A stretch of 64,000 nt of DNA from Streptococcus sp. DTU_2020_1001019_1_SI_AUS_MUR_006. GTDB lineage: Bacteria > Bacillota > Bacilli > Lactobacillales > Streptococcaceae. Shown here piece by piece: positions 42,650 through 53,075 of this stretch (position 1 is the stretch's first letter; every line of letters starts with the position of its first letter). Position numbers and translations under genes: made by a program. The stretch lies in NCBI RefSeq assembly GCF_032340315.1, contig NZ_CP135436.1, forward strand, positions 1,943,501 to 2,007,500. The letters run 5' to 3'. Under the pieces are notes generated by a model that saw only the letters and a program-made list of their open reading frames with translations, did no database searches and was not told where the DNA came from.

Positions 42650-44227
42650 TTATTTATCACCCTTGTTACGAATAACGAAGCCTGTTTTCTTTTCGCTAGA
42701 TGTTGTGCGAGGTTTTTTGTTGTCCTTACGGTAACGTTTTTCCTTATCGAAGCGGTCGTTTTTGCGACTGCCTTTTTTGAAATCATCCCGACGTTCACCA
42801 CGACGATTGTCACGACGGCGTTCACGATCACGACGGTCATCTCCACGACGACCTCCCTTACCTTTACCACCGAAGCCATTACCTGATGGTTTAAATGGCA
42901 GTGGTTTCTCACGCGCAATTTCAACTTCTGGAAGACTATCTGGATCCTGAACTGTCAAACTTAGGATGTACATTGCCAATTCTTCTGGGCTGAATTCAGC
43001 TGCCAATTTACGGGCATCTTTTGCGAATTTATCAAAGTTACCACGAACAGTCTCATCGGCAAAGTCACGTTCAATTTTCTTAAGTGCAACATGCTTTTTA
43101 GCTTGGAAGGCTTCTTCTGCACTTGCAGGTTTGAGACCTTTCATGCGTTTCTTTGTCAAGTTCTCGATGATTTGGAGGTAACCCATTTCATTAGGTGAAA
43201 CGAAGGTAATAGACTGACCTGACTTACCAGCACGACCTGTACGCCCGATACGGTGAACATAACTTTCAGGATCTTGTGGAATATCGTAGTTGTAGACATG
43301 GGTCACACCTGAAATATCCAAGCCACGCGCTGCAACGTCCGTCGCAACTAGAACATCCAGATTACCGTTTTTAAAATCACGAAGGACACGAAGACGTTTG
43401 TTTTGATCCAAATCTCCATGAATACCTTCTGCACGGAAACCACGGATTTTAAGCCCACGAGTTAACTCGTCTACACGACGTTTTGTACGACCAAAAACGA
43501 TTGACAACTCAGGTTGATCAACATCCATAAGACGAGTCATGGTGTCAAATTTTTCTTGTTCCTTGACCCGGATATAGTACTGGTCTACCAGTTCTGTTGT
43601 TAATTCTTTAGCAGCAATCTTCACATGCTCAGGTTCATTCATGAACTGAACACCAATACGTTTGATAGCATCTGGCATAGTTGCTGAAAAGAGCAAAGTT
43701 TGACGATTTTCCGGTACACGAGAGATGATGGCTTCGATGTCTTCAAGGAATCCCATGTTGAGCATCTCATCTGCTTCGTCAAGGATGAGAGTTTCAATGT
43801 CCTGCAATTTCAAAGCCTTTCGTTTAATCAGGTCAAGAAGTCTTCCTGGTGTTCCCACCACGATATGGGCACCAGATTTAAGAGCCTTGATTTGTTTTTC
43901 AATACTTGAACCACCATAAACAGAACGGACTTTTACACCCTTGCTTCGACCAAAGCGGAAGAGTTCTTCCTGACTTTGCACAGCTAGTTCACGGGTTGGT
44001 GCAATGACCAAAGCTTGAATGGTTTCTTCTTCTGTACGAATCTTTTCAAGGGTTGGCAAGCCAAAGGCAGCAGTTTTTCCTGTACCAGTTTGGGCTTGTC
44101 CGATAACATCTTTTCCTTCAAGAGCCAAAGGAATAGTTTGCTCTTGGATAGGACTTGCTTCCACAAATCCTGCTTTATCGACTTCTGCTAAAAGGTCAGC
44201 AGACAAGTTAAATTCATTAAATTTCAC
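42650..44227 (-). CDS. cshA: DEAD-box ATP-dependent RNA helicase CshA
   Basis: 525 aa. Q motif with SPIQEQTIPLAL, motif I AQTGTGKTAAFG, II ILDEADEML, III LLFSATMP, V ATDVAARGLD, VI HRIGRTGRAG. The C-terminal tail (about 440-525) is Arg/Gly/Asp/Lys-rich with repeated RRDNRR-type blocks for RNA binding. It takes part in RNA turnover and cold adaptation in Firmicutes. A 340-bp upstream region suggests a long 5' leader, as is common for cold-responsive helicases. Confidence 0.94.
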   Translation of the reverse strand: MKFNEFNLSADLLAEVDKAGFVEASPIQEQTIPLALEGKDVIGQAQTGTGKTAAFGLPTLEKIRTEEETIQALVIAPTRELAVQSQEELFRFGRSKGVKVRSVYGGSSIEKQIKALKSGAHIVVGTPGRLLDLIKRKALKLQDIETLILDEADEMLNMGFLEDIEAIISRVPENRQTLLFSATMPDAIKRIGVQFMNEPEHVKIAAKELTTELVDQYYIRVKEQEKFDTMTRLMDVDQPELSIVFGRTKRRVDELTRGLKIRGFRAEGIHGDLDQNKRLRVLRDFKNGNLDVLVATDVAARGLDISGVTHVYNYDIPQDPESYVHRIGRTGRAGKSGQSITFVSPNEMGYLQIIENLTKKRMKGLKPASAEEAFQAKKHVALKKIERDFADETVRGNFDKFAKDARKLAAEFSPEELAMYILSLTVQDPDSLPEVEIAREKPLPFKPSGNGFGGKGKGGRRGDDRRDRERRRDNRRGERRDDFKKGSRKNDRFDKEKRYRKDNKKPRTTSSEKKTGFVIRNKGDK

Positions 44228-44568
44228 GTTTTTCTTCTTTCTAAAGGTGGTGCGAAGCCACCCTATAGCGCTTAGTTTATACTTTTCTTTTCATGACGTA
44301 TTTTCATATCTTCTATGAAAGATCGTGTTGCTTCTTTTCCACTAAAGAAAAGTACTGCTTTCTTTGCAACTTATCTAGTATAACACAAGACATGAGTAAA
44401 AGATAGTCAAACCCTCTGAGAAAATCATGTAAACGATTTTTCTATTTTTTGAACTTGATTCTCAAAAGCTTTCGTGAGACTAAATTAGTCCAAAATTTTT
44501 TCCCGTAGCAGAATTGTGAAAAAAATTTTTTCTTGTGCTAGAATGAAATCAAACAGGAGGATTTAAAA
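44228..44568. other. Divergent promoter region between cshA and the flavoprotein gene
   Basis: On the minus strand a GGTGG-CTTCGCA-CCACC hairpin (about 44245-44263) lies just before the cshA start and may shape its leader. On the plus strand TGCTAGAAT (extended -10, 44535-44543) precedes the flavoprotein gene. No further gene is seen. Confidence 0.5.
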
Positions 44569-45885
44569 ATGTTAACATACGATTTAATTGTTATTGGATT
44601 TGGTAAGGCAGGTAAAACTCTGGCTGCTAAGCTGGCTTCTGCTGGAAAAAAAGTTGCCCTTATCGAGCGCAACAAGGCTATGTACGGTGGAACTTGTATC
44701 AACATCGGTTGTATTCCAACCAAAACCTTGTTAGTTGCTGCAGAAAAGGACTTGTCATTTGACGAGGTTATGGCAACAAAAAATACGATTACCAGTCGTC
44801 TCAATGGTAAAAACTACGCTACGATCGCTGGTACTGGAGTTGATATCATTGATGCCGAAGCTCACTTTGTTTCAAACAAGGTAATCGAAATTCAAGCAGG
44901 TGACGAAAAACAAGAACTAACAGCTGAAACAATTGTTATCAACACTGGTGCTATTTCAAACGTTTTGCCAATTCCAGGTCTTGCGACTAGTAAGAATGTC
45001 TTTGACTCAACAGGTATCCAAAACTTGGAACAATTACCAGAAAAACTTGGAATTCTTGGTGGTGGTAATATCGGTCTTGAGTTTGCTGGTCTCTACAATA
45101 AACTCGGAAGCAAGGTAACAGTCTTAGATGCAATGGACACTTTCTTACCTCGTGCAGAACCTTCCATCGCAGCTCTTGCTAAACAATACATGGAAGAAGA
45201 CGGCATCGAATTACTTCAAAACATCCATACTACTGAAATCAAAAACGATGGTGACCAAGTTCTTGTTGTGACTGAAAATGAAACCTATCGTTTCGATGCC
45301 CTTCTCTATGCAACAGGACGTAAACCAAATGTTGAACCACTTCAACTTGAAAATACAGATATTGAACTTACTGAACGTGGCGCTATTAAAGTAGACAAAC
45401 ATTGTCAAACAAACGTTCCTGGTGTCTTTGCAGTTGGAGATGTCAACGGTGGCCTTCAATTTACTTACATTTCACTTGATGACTTCCGTGTTGTCTACAG
45501 CTACCTTGCTGGTGATGGCAGCTACACACTTGAAGACCGTCTCAATGTACCAAACACCATGTTTATCACACCAGCACTTTCACAAGTTGGTTTGACTGAA
45601 AGCCAAGCAGCTGATTTGAAACTTCCATACGCTGTTAAGGAAATCCCTGTCGCTGCTATGCCTCGTGGTCACGTAAACGGAGACCTTCGTGGAGCATTCA
45701 AAGCTATTGTCAACACTGAAACTAAAGAAATTCTAGGTGCAACTATCTTTTCAGAAGGATCACAAGAAATCATCAATATCATTACTGTTGCTATGGACAA
45801 CAAAATCCCATACACTTACTTCACAAAACAAATCTTCACTCACCCAACCTTGGCTGAGAACTTGAATGACTTGTTTGCGATTTAA
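44569..45885 (+). CDS. har: FAD/NAD(P)-disulfide oxidoreductase, Har/RclA-like (probable hypothiocyanous acid reductase)
   Basis: 438 aa. FAD-binding DLIVIGFGKAGKTLA (about 5-19), redox-active Cys43-Cys48 in GGTCINIGCIPTK, NAD(P)-binding LGILGGGNIGLEFAGLY, second FAD motif GVFAVGDVNGG, and the C-terminal interface domain ending FTHPTLAENLNDL. The RclA-type family in S. pneumoniae reduces hypothiocyanous acid, the peroxidase product in saliva and airways; the position beside cshA and codY fits that gene. A lipoamide- or mercuric-reductase role is less likely. AGGAGG ribosome binding site. Confidence 0.85.
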   Translation: MLTYDLIVIGFGKAGKTLAAKLASAGKKVALIERNKAMYGGTCINIGCIPTKTLLVAAEKDLSFDEVMATKNTITSRLNGKNYATIAGTGVDIIDAEAHFVSNKVIEIQAGDEKQELTAETIVINTGAISNVLPIPGLATSKNVFDSTGIQNLEQLPEKLGILGGGNIGLEFAGLYNKLGSKVTVLDAMDTFLPRAEPSIAALAKQYMEEDGIELLQNIHTTEIKNDGDQVLVVTENETYRFDALLYATGRKPNVEPLQLENTDIELTERGAIKVDKHCQTNVPGVFAVGDVNGGLQFTYISLDDFRVVYSYLAGDGSYTLEDRLNVPNTMFITPALSQVGLTESQAADLKLPYAVKEIPVAAMPRGHVNGDLRGAFKAIVNTETKEILGATIFSEGSQEIINIITVAMDNKIPYTYFTKQIFTHPTLAENLNDLFAI

Positions 45886-45896
45886 GTTAATTCAGG

Positions 45897-45918
45897 CAGC
45901 CCTCCTTGGGCTGTTTTT
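45897..45918 (+). terminator. Terminator of the flavoprotein gene
   Basis: CAGCCC-5-GGGCTG stem followed by TTTTT. Confidence 0.85.
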
Positions 45919-45957
45919 CTTTTTCTAAAATCTCAAATCTGTCTTTTTCAGCTTTTA

Positions 45958-45966
45958 TGATATAAT
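45958..45966 (+). promoter_or_regulatory. Extended -10 promoter of murT (leaderless)
   Basis: TGATATAAT: a TG extension plus perfect TATAAT (45961-45966). Only six bases separate it from the murT ATG (45973), which therefore falls at the expected transcription start. No Shine-Dalgarno is present. Confidence 0.75.
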
Positions 45967-45972
45967 AGAAAC

Positions 45973-47316
45973 ATGAAATTAAAAACTACTTTTGGGCTCC
46001 TTGCTGGACGTTCTTCTCACTTTATTTTGAGTCGTCTCGGACGTGGAAGTACGCTCCCAGGGAAACTTGCCCTCCAATTTGATAAAGATATTTTACAACA
46101 TTTAGCAAAGAATTACGAGATTGTTGTGGTAACTGGAACCAATGGAAAAACCTTGACAACCGCTCTCACTGTCGGTATCCTAAAGGAAATTTATGGTCAA
46201 GTTTTAACTAATCCTAGTGGTGCCAACATGATAACAGGAATCACGACTACTTTCTTGACTGCAAAATCTTCAAAAACTGGAAAAAATATTGCAGTTCTTG
46301 AAATCGACGAAGCTAGTCTCTCACATATCTGTGACTACATCCATCCTAGTCTTTTCGTTATCACCAATATTTTCCGCGATCAGATGGACCGATACGGTGA
46401 GATCTATACGACCTATAACATGATTTTGGATGCTATTCGAAAAGTTCCTACTGCTACTGTTCTGCTAAACGGTGATAGTCCGCTTTTCTACAAGCCTGTA
46501 ATTTCAAATCCTGTTCAGTATTTTGGTTTTGATCTAGAAAAAGGTCCAGCGCAACTTGCTCACTACAATACTGAAGGTATTCTCTGCCCTGAATGTCATA
46601 GCATTCTTAAGTACGAGCTCAATACCTATGCCAACTTGGGTGCCTACATCTGTGAAAATTGTGGATGCAAGCGTCCTAACTTGGATTACCGTCTGACAGA
46701 ATTGGTTGAGTTAACAAACAATCGCTCTCGCTTTGTCATCGACGGCCAAGAATACGGTATTCAAATTGGCGGACTCTACAATATCTACAATGCTCTGGCT
46801 GCTGTCGCTATTGCCCGCTTCCTCGGAGCTGAGCCACAACTAATCAAGCAAGGATTTGACAAGAGTCGCGCAGTTTTTGGACGACAAGAAACCTTCCATA
46901 TCGGTGACAAGGAATGCACACTGGTTCTCATCAAGAATCCTGTCGGTGCTACACAAGCTATTGAAATGATTAAGCTAGCTCCTTACCCATTTAGTCTATC
47001 TGTTCTTCTCAATGCTAACTATGCTGACGGTATTGATACCAGCTGGATCTGGGATGCGGATTTTGAACAGATAACTGACATGGATATCCCAGAAATCAAC
47101 GCCGGTGGCGTTCGTCATTCTGAAATCGCTCGTCGTCTTCGAGTAACTGGTTATCCAGCTGATAAAATCACTGAAACAAGTAGTCTGGAACAAGTTCTTA
47201 AAACGATTGAAGCCCAAGACTGCAAACATGCTTATATCCTTGCGACTTATACTGCTATGCTGGAATTCCGAGAACTACTAGCCAATCGTCAGCTTGTTAG
47301 AAAGGAGATGAACTAA
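45973..47316 (+). CDS. murT: Lipid II isoglutaminyl synthase, MurT subunit
   Basis: 447 aa Mur-ligase fold. ATP motif [13 protein letters not shown] (GTNGKT at 55-60). Inserted zinc ribbon with Cys205, Cys208, Cys227 and Cys230 ([14 protein letters not shown]), specific to MurT. C-terminal DUF1727 region with [15 protein letters not shown], whose Asp completes the GatD triad. With GatD it amidates the alpha-carboxyl of D-Glu in lipid II, needed for cross-linking. GatD overlaps by one base. The transcript appears leaderless. Confidence 0.95.
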   Translation: MKLKTTFGLLAGRSSHFILSRLGRGSTLPGKLALQFDKDILQHLAKNYEIVVVTGTNGKTLTTALTVGILKEIYGQVLTNPSGANMITGITTTFLTAKSSKTGKNIAVLEIDEASLSHICDYIHPSLFVITNIFRDQMDRYGEIYTTYNMILDAIRKVPTATVLLNGDSPLFYKPVISNPVQYFGFDLEKGPAQLAHYNTEGILCPECHSILKYELNTYANLGAYICENCGCKRPNLDYRLTELVELTNNRSRFVIDGQEYGIQIGGLYNIYNALAAVAIARFLGAEPQLIKQGFDKSRAVFGRQETFHIGDKECTLVLIKNPVGATQAIEMIKLAPYPFSLSVLLNANYADGIDTSWIWDADFEQITDMDIPEINAGGVRHSEIARRLRVTGYPADKITETSSLEQVLKTIEAQDCKHAYILATYTAMLEFRELLANRQLVRKEMN

Positions 47317-48098
47317 TGGTTTATACTTCACTTTCCTCAAAAGACGGCAACTATCCTTACCAGCTAAATATCGCCCACCTCTATGGTAACCTCATGAATA
47401 CCTACGGAGATAACGGGAATATCCTTATGCTCAAGTATGTAGCTGAAAAGCTGGGTGCTCATGTTACAGTTGACATCGTTTCTCTCCACGATGATTTCGA
47501 TGAAAATCACTACGACATCGCCTTTTTCGGCGGTGGTCAAGACTTTGAACAAAGCATCATTGCTGGTGATTTGCCTGCTAAAAAAGAAAGCATTGGCAAC
47601 TTTATCCAAAATGATGGTGTCGTCCTAGCTATCTGTGGCGGTTTCCAATTACTGGGTCAATACTATATCGAAGCTTCTGGAAGACGTATCGAAGGTCTAG
47701 GTGTCATGGGACACTACACACTCAACCAAACCAACAACCGCTTTATCGGTGACATTAAAATTCATAATGAAGAATTCGATGAAACCTATTATGGTTTTGA
47801 AAATCATCAAGGCCGTACCTTCCTCTCAGATGACCAAAAACCGCTCGGTCAGGTTGTTTACGGAAATGGAAATAATGAAGAAAAAATCGGTGAAGGTGTT
47901 CACTATAGAAATGTTTTCGGTTCTTATTTCCACGGACCTATTTTATCCCGTAATGCAAACTTAGCCTATCGCTTAGTAACCCTTGCCCTCAAAAAGAAAT
48001 ACGGTCAGGATCTTGTCCTTCCGGCTTACGAGGACATTCTCAATCAAGAAGTCGCTGAAGAATACAGCGATGTGAAAAGTAAGGCAGAATTCAACTAA
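47316..48098 (+). CDS. gatD: Lipid II isoglutaminyl synthase, glutamine amidotransferase subunit GatD
   Basis: 260 aa class I-like glutaminase of the CobB/CobQ branch. Nucleophile Cys107 in [11 protein letters not shown]; His in [31 protein letters not shown] opens the fold. It releases ammonia from glutamine for MurT, which contributes the acidic residue. Its start overlaps the murT stop in TAATG, giving coupled 1:1 synthesis. Confidence 0.96.
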   Translation: MVYTSLSSKDGNYPYQLNIAHLYGNLMNTYGDNGNILMLKYVAEKLGAHVTVDIVSLHDDFDENHYDIAFFGGGQDFEQSIIAGDLPAKKESIGNFIQNDGVVLAICGGFQLLGQYYIEASGRRIEGLGVMGHYTLNQTNNRFIGDIKIHNEEFDETYYGFENHQGRTFLSDDQKPLGQVVYGNGNNEEKIGEGVHYRNVFGSYFHGPILSRNANLAYRLVTLALKKKYGQDLVLPAYEDILNQEVAEEYSDVKSKAEFN

Positions 48099-48105
48099 AC
48101 TTCCT

Positions 48106-48139
48106 ATTCCAGCATGCCATCGGCTGTTGGAATTTTTTT
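48106..48139 (+). terminator. Terminator of murT-gatD
   Basis: ATTCCA...TGGAAT with inner GCC/GGC pairing, then a run of T. Confidence 0.8.
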
Positions 48140-48213
48140 AAGCTCTTTTCCCCTTCTCCCTTGCATTTTCTACTATTTTTTGCAAAAATAGAGGGGTAGA
48201 AAGAAGGTAACAT

Positions 48214-49296
48214 ATGTCTAAATTACAACAAATTGTAACATATCTCGAATCTGAAAAGTTAGACGTCGCAGTCGTATCTGACCCCGTCACTATCAATTAC
48301 CTCACTGGTTTTTACAGTGATCCACACGAACGCCAAATGTTCCTCTTTGTCCTTGCTGACCAGGAACCACTCCTCTTTGTTCCAGCTCTTGAAGTTGAGC
48401 GCGCAACTAGCACTGTCTCTTTTCCAGTCGTTGGTTATGTGGACTCTGAAAACCCTTGGAAAAAAATCCAAAACGCCTTACCACAGATTGATTTCAAACG
48501 TGTCGCAGTTGAGTTTGATAATCTCATCTTAACTAAATACCACGGTTTGAAATCTGTCTTTGAAACTGCTGAGTTTGAGAACTTAACTCCATTAATCCAA
48601 CGCATGCGCTTGATCAAATCAGCTGACGAAGTACAAAAGATGATGGTAGCAGGTGTCTATGCAGACAAGTCTGTTAAAGTTGGTTTTGACAATATCTCTC
48701 TTGATAATACGGAAACTGATATCATTGCACAGATTGATTTTGCCATGAAACGCGAAGGCTATGAGATGAGTTTTGATACTATGGTTTTGACAGGTGATAA
48801 CGCTGCAAATCCACACGGTATTCCTGGAGCTAACAAGGTTGAAAACAATGCCCTTCTCCTCTTTGACCTCGGTGTAATGGTGAATGGTTATGCATCAGAT
48901 ATGACTCGTACAGTCGCTGTTGGTAAACCTGACCAATTCAAGAAAGACATTTACAACTTGACTCTTGAAGCCCAACAAGCTGCCCTTGATTTTATCAAAC
49001 CTGGTGTCACTGCGCATGAAGTAGACCGTGCTGCCCGTGAAGTTATCGAAAAAGCAGGTTATGGTGAGTACTTCAACCACCGTCTCGGTCATGGTATCGG
49101 TATGGATGTCCACGAATTCCCTTCAATCATGGAAGGAAACAACATGATTATCGAAGAAGGTATGTGCTTCTCAGTTGAGCCTGGTATCTATATCCCTGGT
49201 AAAGTCGGTGTCCGCATCGAAGACTGCGGTGTTGTAACCAAAGACGGCTTTGACCTCTTTACAAGTACCAGCAAAGATTTGCTTTACTTTGATTAA
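48214..49296 (+). CDS. pepQ: Xaa-Pro dipeptidase (M24B)
   Basis: 360 aa. N-terminal creatinase-like domain (about 1-125), then the pita-bread metallopeptidase. Metal ligands: Asp in LLFDLGVMVNGYASDMTRT (two Asp), His in HRLGHGIGMDVHE, Glu in CFSVEPGIYI and Glu in GVRIEDCGV. It splits dipeptides with C-terminal proline. GAAGG ribosome binding site. Monocistronic. Confidence 0.94.
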   Translation: MSKLQQIVTYLESEKLDVAVVSDPVTINYLTGFYSDPHERQMFLFVLADQEPLLFVPALEVERATSTVSFPVVGYVDSENPWKKIQNALPQIDFKRVAVEFDNLILTKYHGLKSVFETAEFENLTPLIQRMRLIKSADEVQKMMVAGVYADKSVKVGFDNISLDNTETDIIAQIDFAMKREGYEMSFDTMVLTGDNAANPHGIPGANKVENNALLLFDLGVMVNGYASDMTRTVAVGKPDQFKKDIYNLTLEAQQAALDFIKPGVTAHEVDRAAREVIEKAGYGEYFNHRLGHGIGMDVHEFPSIMEGNNMIIEEGMCFSVEPGIYIPGKVGVRIEDCGVVTKDGFDLFTSTSKDLLYFD

Positions 49297-49310
49297 AAAA
49301 TATTTTATAA

Positions 49311-49350
49311 AAAATAAGATGGAAAAGCTTAACTTTCCATCTTATTTTTT
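49311..49350. terminator. Bidirectional terminator between pepQ and a GNAT gene
   Basis: 15-bp stem AAAATAAGATGGAAA (49311-49325) / TTTCCATCTTATTTT (49334-49348) with an 8-nt loop. It overlaps the 3' end of the convergent GNAT gene. Confidence 0.9.
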
Positions 49351-49884
49351 GATTTGATAATAAATTTTATCAGCTATATAACCTTTTCGTTCAACTGCAT
49401 TTGGGATCGTCTTCCAACAAGTCATACCCGCCTTTTCCATAACACGACCAGATGCTGGGTTTAGACTTACATAGCAAGCATCAACCTCTTCAAATCCAAT
49501 CTCATCTAGACAGTATGATAAAACTGCCTTCAAGGCTTCTGTCATGAGTCCTCGTCCCCAGTAGTCCATCCCTAAGATATATCCAATCTCACAGCTAGAG
49601 TTTTCTTCATCCACACTGACCAGACTAATATCTCCAATGACATATTCTGGATTTTCTTTGAGACTAATGGCCCATTTGTAGTAATTTGGATTGTCATAGG
49701 ATGCTACCCAAGTTCTTATTGAGTTCTTTGTAAAATCAACATTTGGATGAGGATCCCAAGTAACATAGGTTAGATTATCTAGACTAGAAGCCCAATTTTC
49801 AAACATGGCTTGAGCATCAGTTTCACAAAAGCGTCGCAATAGCAACCGTTCAGTATGTAATGTCTTTGTACCTATGGATTTCAT
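49342..49884 (-). CDS. GNAT acetyltransferase, RimJ/RimL type
   Basis: 180 aa. The opening LHTERLLLRRFCETDAQAMF is the Acetyltransf_3 signature. Acetyl-CoA region IGYILGMDYWGRGLMTEALKA, and LNPASGRVMEKAGM near the C-terminus is also characteristic. These proteins acetylate N-termini or small amines; the substrate is unknown. Its stop lies inside the pepQ terminator stem. Confidence 0.9.
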   Translation of the reverse strand: MKSIGTKTLHTERLLLRRFCETDAQAMFENWASSLDNLTYVTWDPHPNVDFTKNSIRTWVASYDNPNYYKWAISLKENPEYVIGDISLVSVDEENSSCEIGYILGMDYWGRGLMTEALKAVLSYCLDEIGFEEVDACYVSLNPASGRVMEKAGMTCWKTIPNAVERKGYIADKIYYQIKK

Positions 49885-49969
49885 AATTCAACCTCGCTTT
49901 TTTATTTTCAGGCTCGGGCTAAAAAAGTCCCCCGGACCTGCCTCGTTCTCCTGTTTCAAGACTCGGGGT

Positions 49970-49992
49970 AAAAACCTCCACTGGAGATTTTT
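49970..49992 (-). terminator. Terminator of nadE
   Basis: CTCCA-C-TGGAG with flanking AAAA/TTTT. It reaches the nadE stop codon. A related GC-rich stretch at about 49910-49970 may be a second hairpin. Confidence 0.6.
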
Positions 49993-50815
49993 ACTCCCAA
50001 AACGTATCAAACACTGTGATTGGTAAGTGGCGTTTGTGTTGGCCTTTATACCACCATTTTTCAATGGTTGCTTGGGCTTCTTGGCTTACTTGCTTACCTT
50101 CGAGGTAATCATCGATTTCATTGTAAGTGACTCCCAAGGCTACTTCATCTGCCAATCCTGGTTTCTCTTCTTCTAGGTCTGCGATTGGTACTTTCTCATA
50201 GAGGGCTGGATCAGCTCCAAGTTCCTGCAAGAGTTGTTTTCCTTGACGTTTATTGAGGCGATAGAGAGGAAGAATATCTGCACCGCCGTCACCAAATTTG
50301 GTAAAGAAACCTGTGACATTTTCTGCAGCATGGTCAGTACCAATAACTGCTCCACTATGAGCTCCTGCGAGTGCATATTGGGCAATCATCCGGCTTCTAG
50401 CCTTGATATTCCCTTTATTAAAGTCTGACATTGGACTACCAGTAGCCTCTACTGCCGCTGCCATTGCATCTACAGAATCTTTGATATTGACCACCAAACT
50501 CACATCTGGCTGGATAAAAGCTAGTGCTTTTTGCGCGTCATCCTCATCTGCTTGAATTCCATAAGGCAGGCGAACCGCTATAAATTTATAAGAATCATCA
50601 CCAGTTTCAGCTCGCATTTCTTCCATAGCTAGTTGGGCAAGGCGACCAGCTAAAGTCGAGTCCTGTCCCCCAGAAATTCCTAAGACAAATGTCTTTAAAA
50701 AAGGATGTTTTTTCAAGTATCTTTTCAAAAAGTCAATCGAACGACGGATTTCTTCCTGGGCATCAATGACTGGTTTAACACCCAGTTGTTGGATAATGGT
50801 CTCTTGCAAACTCAT
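49991..50815 (-). CDS. nadE: NAD synthetase (ammonia-dependent)
   Basis: 274 aa. P-loop of the N-type ATP pyrophosphatases: [20 protein letters not shown] (about 44-63). The segment [20 protein letters not shown] is the deamido-NAD/Mg site. No glutaminase domain, so ammonia is the donor. Last step of NAD synthesis. Its start overlaps the pncB stop by 4 bp; the pair makes NAD from nicotinate. Confidence 0.96.
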   Translation of the reverse strand: MSLQETIIQQLGVKPVIDAQEEIRRSIDFLKRYLKKHPFLKTFVLGISGGQDSTLAGRLAQLAMEEMRAETGDDSYKFIAVRLPYGIQADEDDAQKALAFIQPDVSLVVNIKDSVDAMAAAVEATGSPMSDFNKGNIKARSRMIAQYALAGAHSGAVIGTDHAAENVTGFFTKFGDGGADILPLYRLNKRQGKQLLQELGADPALYEKVPIADLEEEKPGLADEVALGVTYNEIDDYLEGKQVSQEAQATIEKWWYKGQHKRHLPITVFDTFWE

Positions 50816-52272
50816 TCTTCTTCTCCTTCACCTAGAGCTTCCTTACGCATTTTATCAATCAAGTCCATCTTGTCTTGCCATACATCACGAGCCAAGTCGA
50901 CAGGGTAATGTTGTGGGTTCAGAACACGTTTGTATTCATCCCAAAGCTTGTCAAATTCCTTACGAGCATAAGCCTGAATCTCAGTCAAGCTAGGCAGGTT
51001 GTAAATCAATTTTCCGTCTTTGAAGATATCCACTAAGAGAGGAACAGCGTCAAAATTACGAACCGTCTTCTTGATGTATGTATAAGTCGGATGGAACATC
51101 TTGATTTCTGTCATGTCACTCACATCCACACCGTCATAAGTGATGTAGTCACCTTCTGACTTGCCTTTTTCACGACTGGTAATGCGCCACACCTGCTTCT
51201 TACCTGGCGTAGACACTTTTTCGGCATTATTAGACAGCTTGATTGTATTGCGTATGTTCCCATTTTCATCTTCGATGGCAACAATCTTATAAACTGCCCC
51301 AAGAGCGGGCTGGTCATAAGCTGTAATCAGCTTGGTTCCCACACCCCAGACATCAATCTTGGCCTTTTGCATCTTAAGGTTGAGGATGGTATTTTCGTCC
51401 AAATCATTAGAAGCATAAATCTTAGCCTCTGTAAATCCAGCCTCGTCCAATTGCTGACGGACTTTCTTGGAAATGTAGGCGATATCCCCAGAGTCAATCC
51501 GCACACCCATAAAGTTAATCTGATCACCCAGCTCACGCGCCACCTGAATGGCAGCTGGTACCCCAATGCGAAGGGTATCATAGGTATCCACAAGAAAGAC
51601 GCAATTTTTATGGGTCGCAGCATAAGCCTTGAAAGCTTCATAGTCATTTCCATAAACCTGAACCAAAGCATGGGCATGGGTTCCCAAAACAGGAATGTCA
51701 AAGAGTTTACCAGCGCGCACGTTGCTGGTTCCATTGGCTCCACCAATCACCGCTGCGCGTGTTCCCCAGATAGCCGCATCCATTTCTTGAGCCCGACGTG
51801 TCCCAAACTCCATCAAGGGTTCATCTTCGATGACCGAACGAATACGAGCTGCCTTAGTCGCCACCAAGGTCTGGTAGTTGACGATGTTCAAAAGAGCCGT
51901 TTCGACCAACTGACATTGGGCTAGAGGACCTTCCACCTGCACAATCGGTTCATTGGCAAAAACCAAATCCCCTTCTTGGGCAGAACGAACGGTCAACTCC
52001 AACTGGAAATTGCGAAGGTAATCCAAGAATGCTCCATGATAGCCTAGAGACTCCAAATAGGCAATATCACTATCTGAAAAACGCAAGTCTTCAAGATAAT
52101 TCACAATTCTTTCCAAACCTGCAAAAACCGCATAGCCATTCTTAAAAGGCTGTTGGCGGAAATAAACCTCAAAGACCGCCTTTTTATTGTGAATTCCTTG
52201 GTCAAAGTAAACCTGCATCATGTTAATCTGGTACAAGTCCGTGTGCAATGTCAAACTATCATCTGGATACAT
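50812..52272 (-). CDS. pncB: Nicotinate phosphoribosyltransferase
   Basis: 486 aa. N-terminus [17 protein letters not shown] is typical. [20 protein letters not shown] carries the PRPP/nicotinate site, and [20 protein letters not shown] the phosphate-binding part. It converts nicotinate and PRPP to NaMN. First gene of pncB-nadE. On the minus strand TGATATAAT (extended -10, about 52347-52355) lies 75-85 bp upstream. Confidence 0.96.
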   Translation of the reverse strand: MYPDDSLTLHTDLYQINMMQVYFDQGIHNKKAVFEVYFRQQPFKNGYAVFAGLERIVNYLEDLRFSDSDIAYLESLGYHGAFLDYLRNFQLELTVRSAQEGDLVFANEPIVQVEGPLAQCQLVETALLNIVNYQTLVATKAARIRSVIEDEPLMEFGTRRAQEMDAAIWGTRAAVIGGANGTSNVRAGKLFDIPVLGTHAHALVQVYGNDYEAFKAYAATHKNCVFLVDTYDTLRIGVPAAIQVARELGDQINFMGVRIDSGDIAYISKKVRQQLDEAGFTEAKIYASNDLDENTILNLKMQKAKIDVWGVGTKLITAYDQPALGAVYKIVAIEDENGNIRNTIKLSNNAEKVSTPGKKQVWRITSREKGKSEGDYITYDGVDVSDMTEIKMFHPTYTYIKKTVRNFDAVPLLVDIFKDGKLIYNLPSLTEIQAYARKEFDKLWDEYKRVLNPQHYPVDLARDVWQDKMDLIDKMRKEALGEGEEE

Positions 52273-52387
52273 ACTTTTCCTACTTCCTTAGCTAGAAACC
52301 CATGAAAATTTTCAAGAACTTTCATGTATTCCAATAAATTAGTACTATTATATCACATTTTATCTGGATTGAGAAAAGAGTAACAAG

Positions 52388-52876
52388 CTATTCTCCACTC
52401 TCCAGTTCATCCATGTCTTGCTCAAATTTTTTCTGAGCCCATTCGCCATAGCTCTTAAGACCAAGATTGCCAATAAAGACCCAGGGAAGATAAATAACAT
52501 AAGTAATTGCCCAAGCAGATAGGTATTTAACGTTCAAAGGATTGTGCTGATAAACTTCTATGTTGAATTGATAATTCTGTAACATCAAAAGAGCCGTAAT
52601 AGCCAAGGTTAAGAAAAAACAACCCAAAATCGTAAAATGAAAACGACTATAGTAGGTTACTCCCAGATAACGGGCACGATTGAAAAAGAAGAAAATTCCT
52701 ACTATCAGAGTATACACTAGAAAATTCGGATTAAAAAGAGATGGAGATAACACTGCTACTAAATAGCTTAGAAGTACAAGCCCAATAAAGAGTGAAAAAG
52801 ACTCTGCCCCAGCTTTATTGATTAGTTGTTCTTCTCTTTCGTCAAGTAATTGATAATGAATGAATTTATTTACCAT
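52388..52876 (-). CDS. DUF6773-like membrane protein
   Basis: 162 aa. Cytosolic start HYQLLDEREEQLINKAGAES, then four hydrophobic segments (about 27-45, 51-68, 80-100, 122-142) and an acidic tail. It resembles the DUF6773 family found beside small XRE regulators. Its start overlaps the XRE gene by 11 bp, so the two are translated together. Function unknown. Confidence 0.82.
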   Translation of the reverse strand: MVNKFIHYQLLDEREEQLINKAGAESFSLFIGLVLLSYLVAVLSPSLFNPNFLVYTLIVGIFFFFNRARYLGVTYYSRFHFTILGCFFLTLAITALLMLQNYQFNIEVYQHNPLNVKYLSAWAITYVIYLPWVFIGNLGLKSYGEWAQKKFEQDMDELESGE

Positions 52877-53075
52877 CTTCTTCCTCCCAAAATAGTTGGT
52901 CTAGGGTTTTTCCTAAACATCTGCAAATAGACTGGCAAAGCGAGAGACTGGGATTGTATTTTCCCGCCTCTATCAAACCAATAGTCTGGCGCGTCACCCC
53001 CACAGCCTCTGCCAGTTGACCTTGAGTTAAATCAAGCTCTACACGAGCTAATTTCAATTTTAAATTTTTAGCCAC
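52866..53075 (-). CDS. XRE-family transcriptional regulator (69 aa)
   Basis: Minimal HTH protein: LTQGQLAEAVGVTRQTIGLI as helix-turn-helix, then EAGKYNPSLSLCQSICRCLG and LDQLFWEEED. The start is set at the GTG (53075) because AAGGAGG lies 7 nt upstream; an ATG ten codons earlier (53105) has no good ribosome binding site. Domain order, length and the LFWEE ending parallel the regulator at 15376. Likely autorepressor of this two-gene operon. Confidence 0.9.
   Translation of the reverse strand: MAKNLKLKLARVELDLTQGQLAEAVGVTRQTIGLIEAGKYNPSLSLCQSICRCLGKTLDQLFWEEEDGK

Noticed and set aside
44538..44804. 88-codon minus-strand frame over the start of the Har-like gene
   Set aside because: Antisense to the FAD-binding region of a clear gene, and no ribosome binding site was found.
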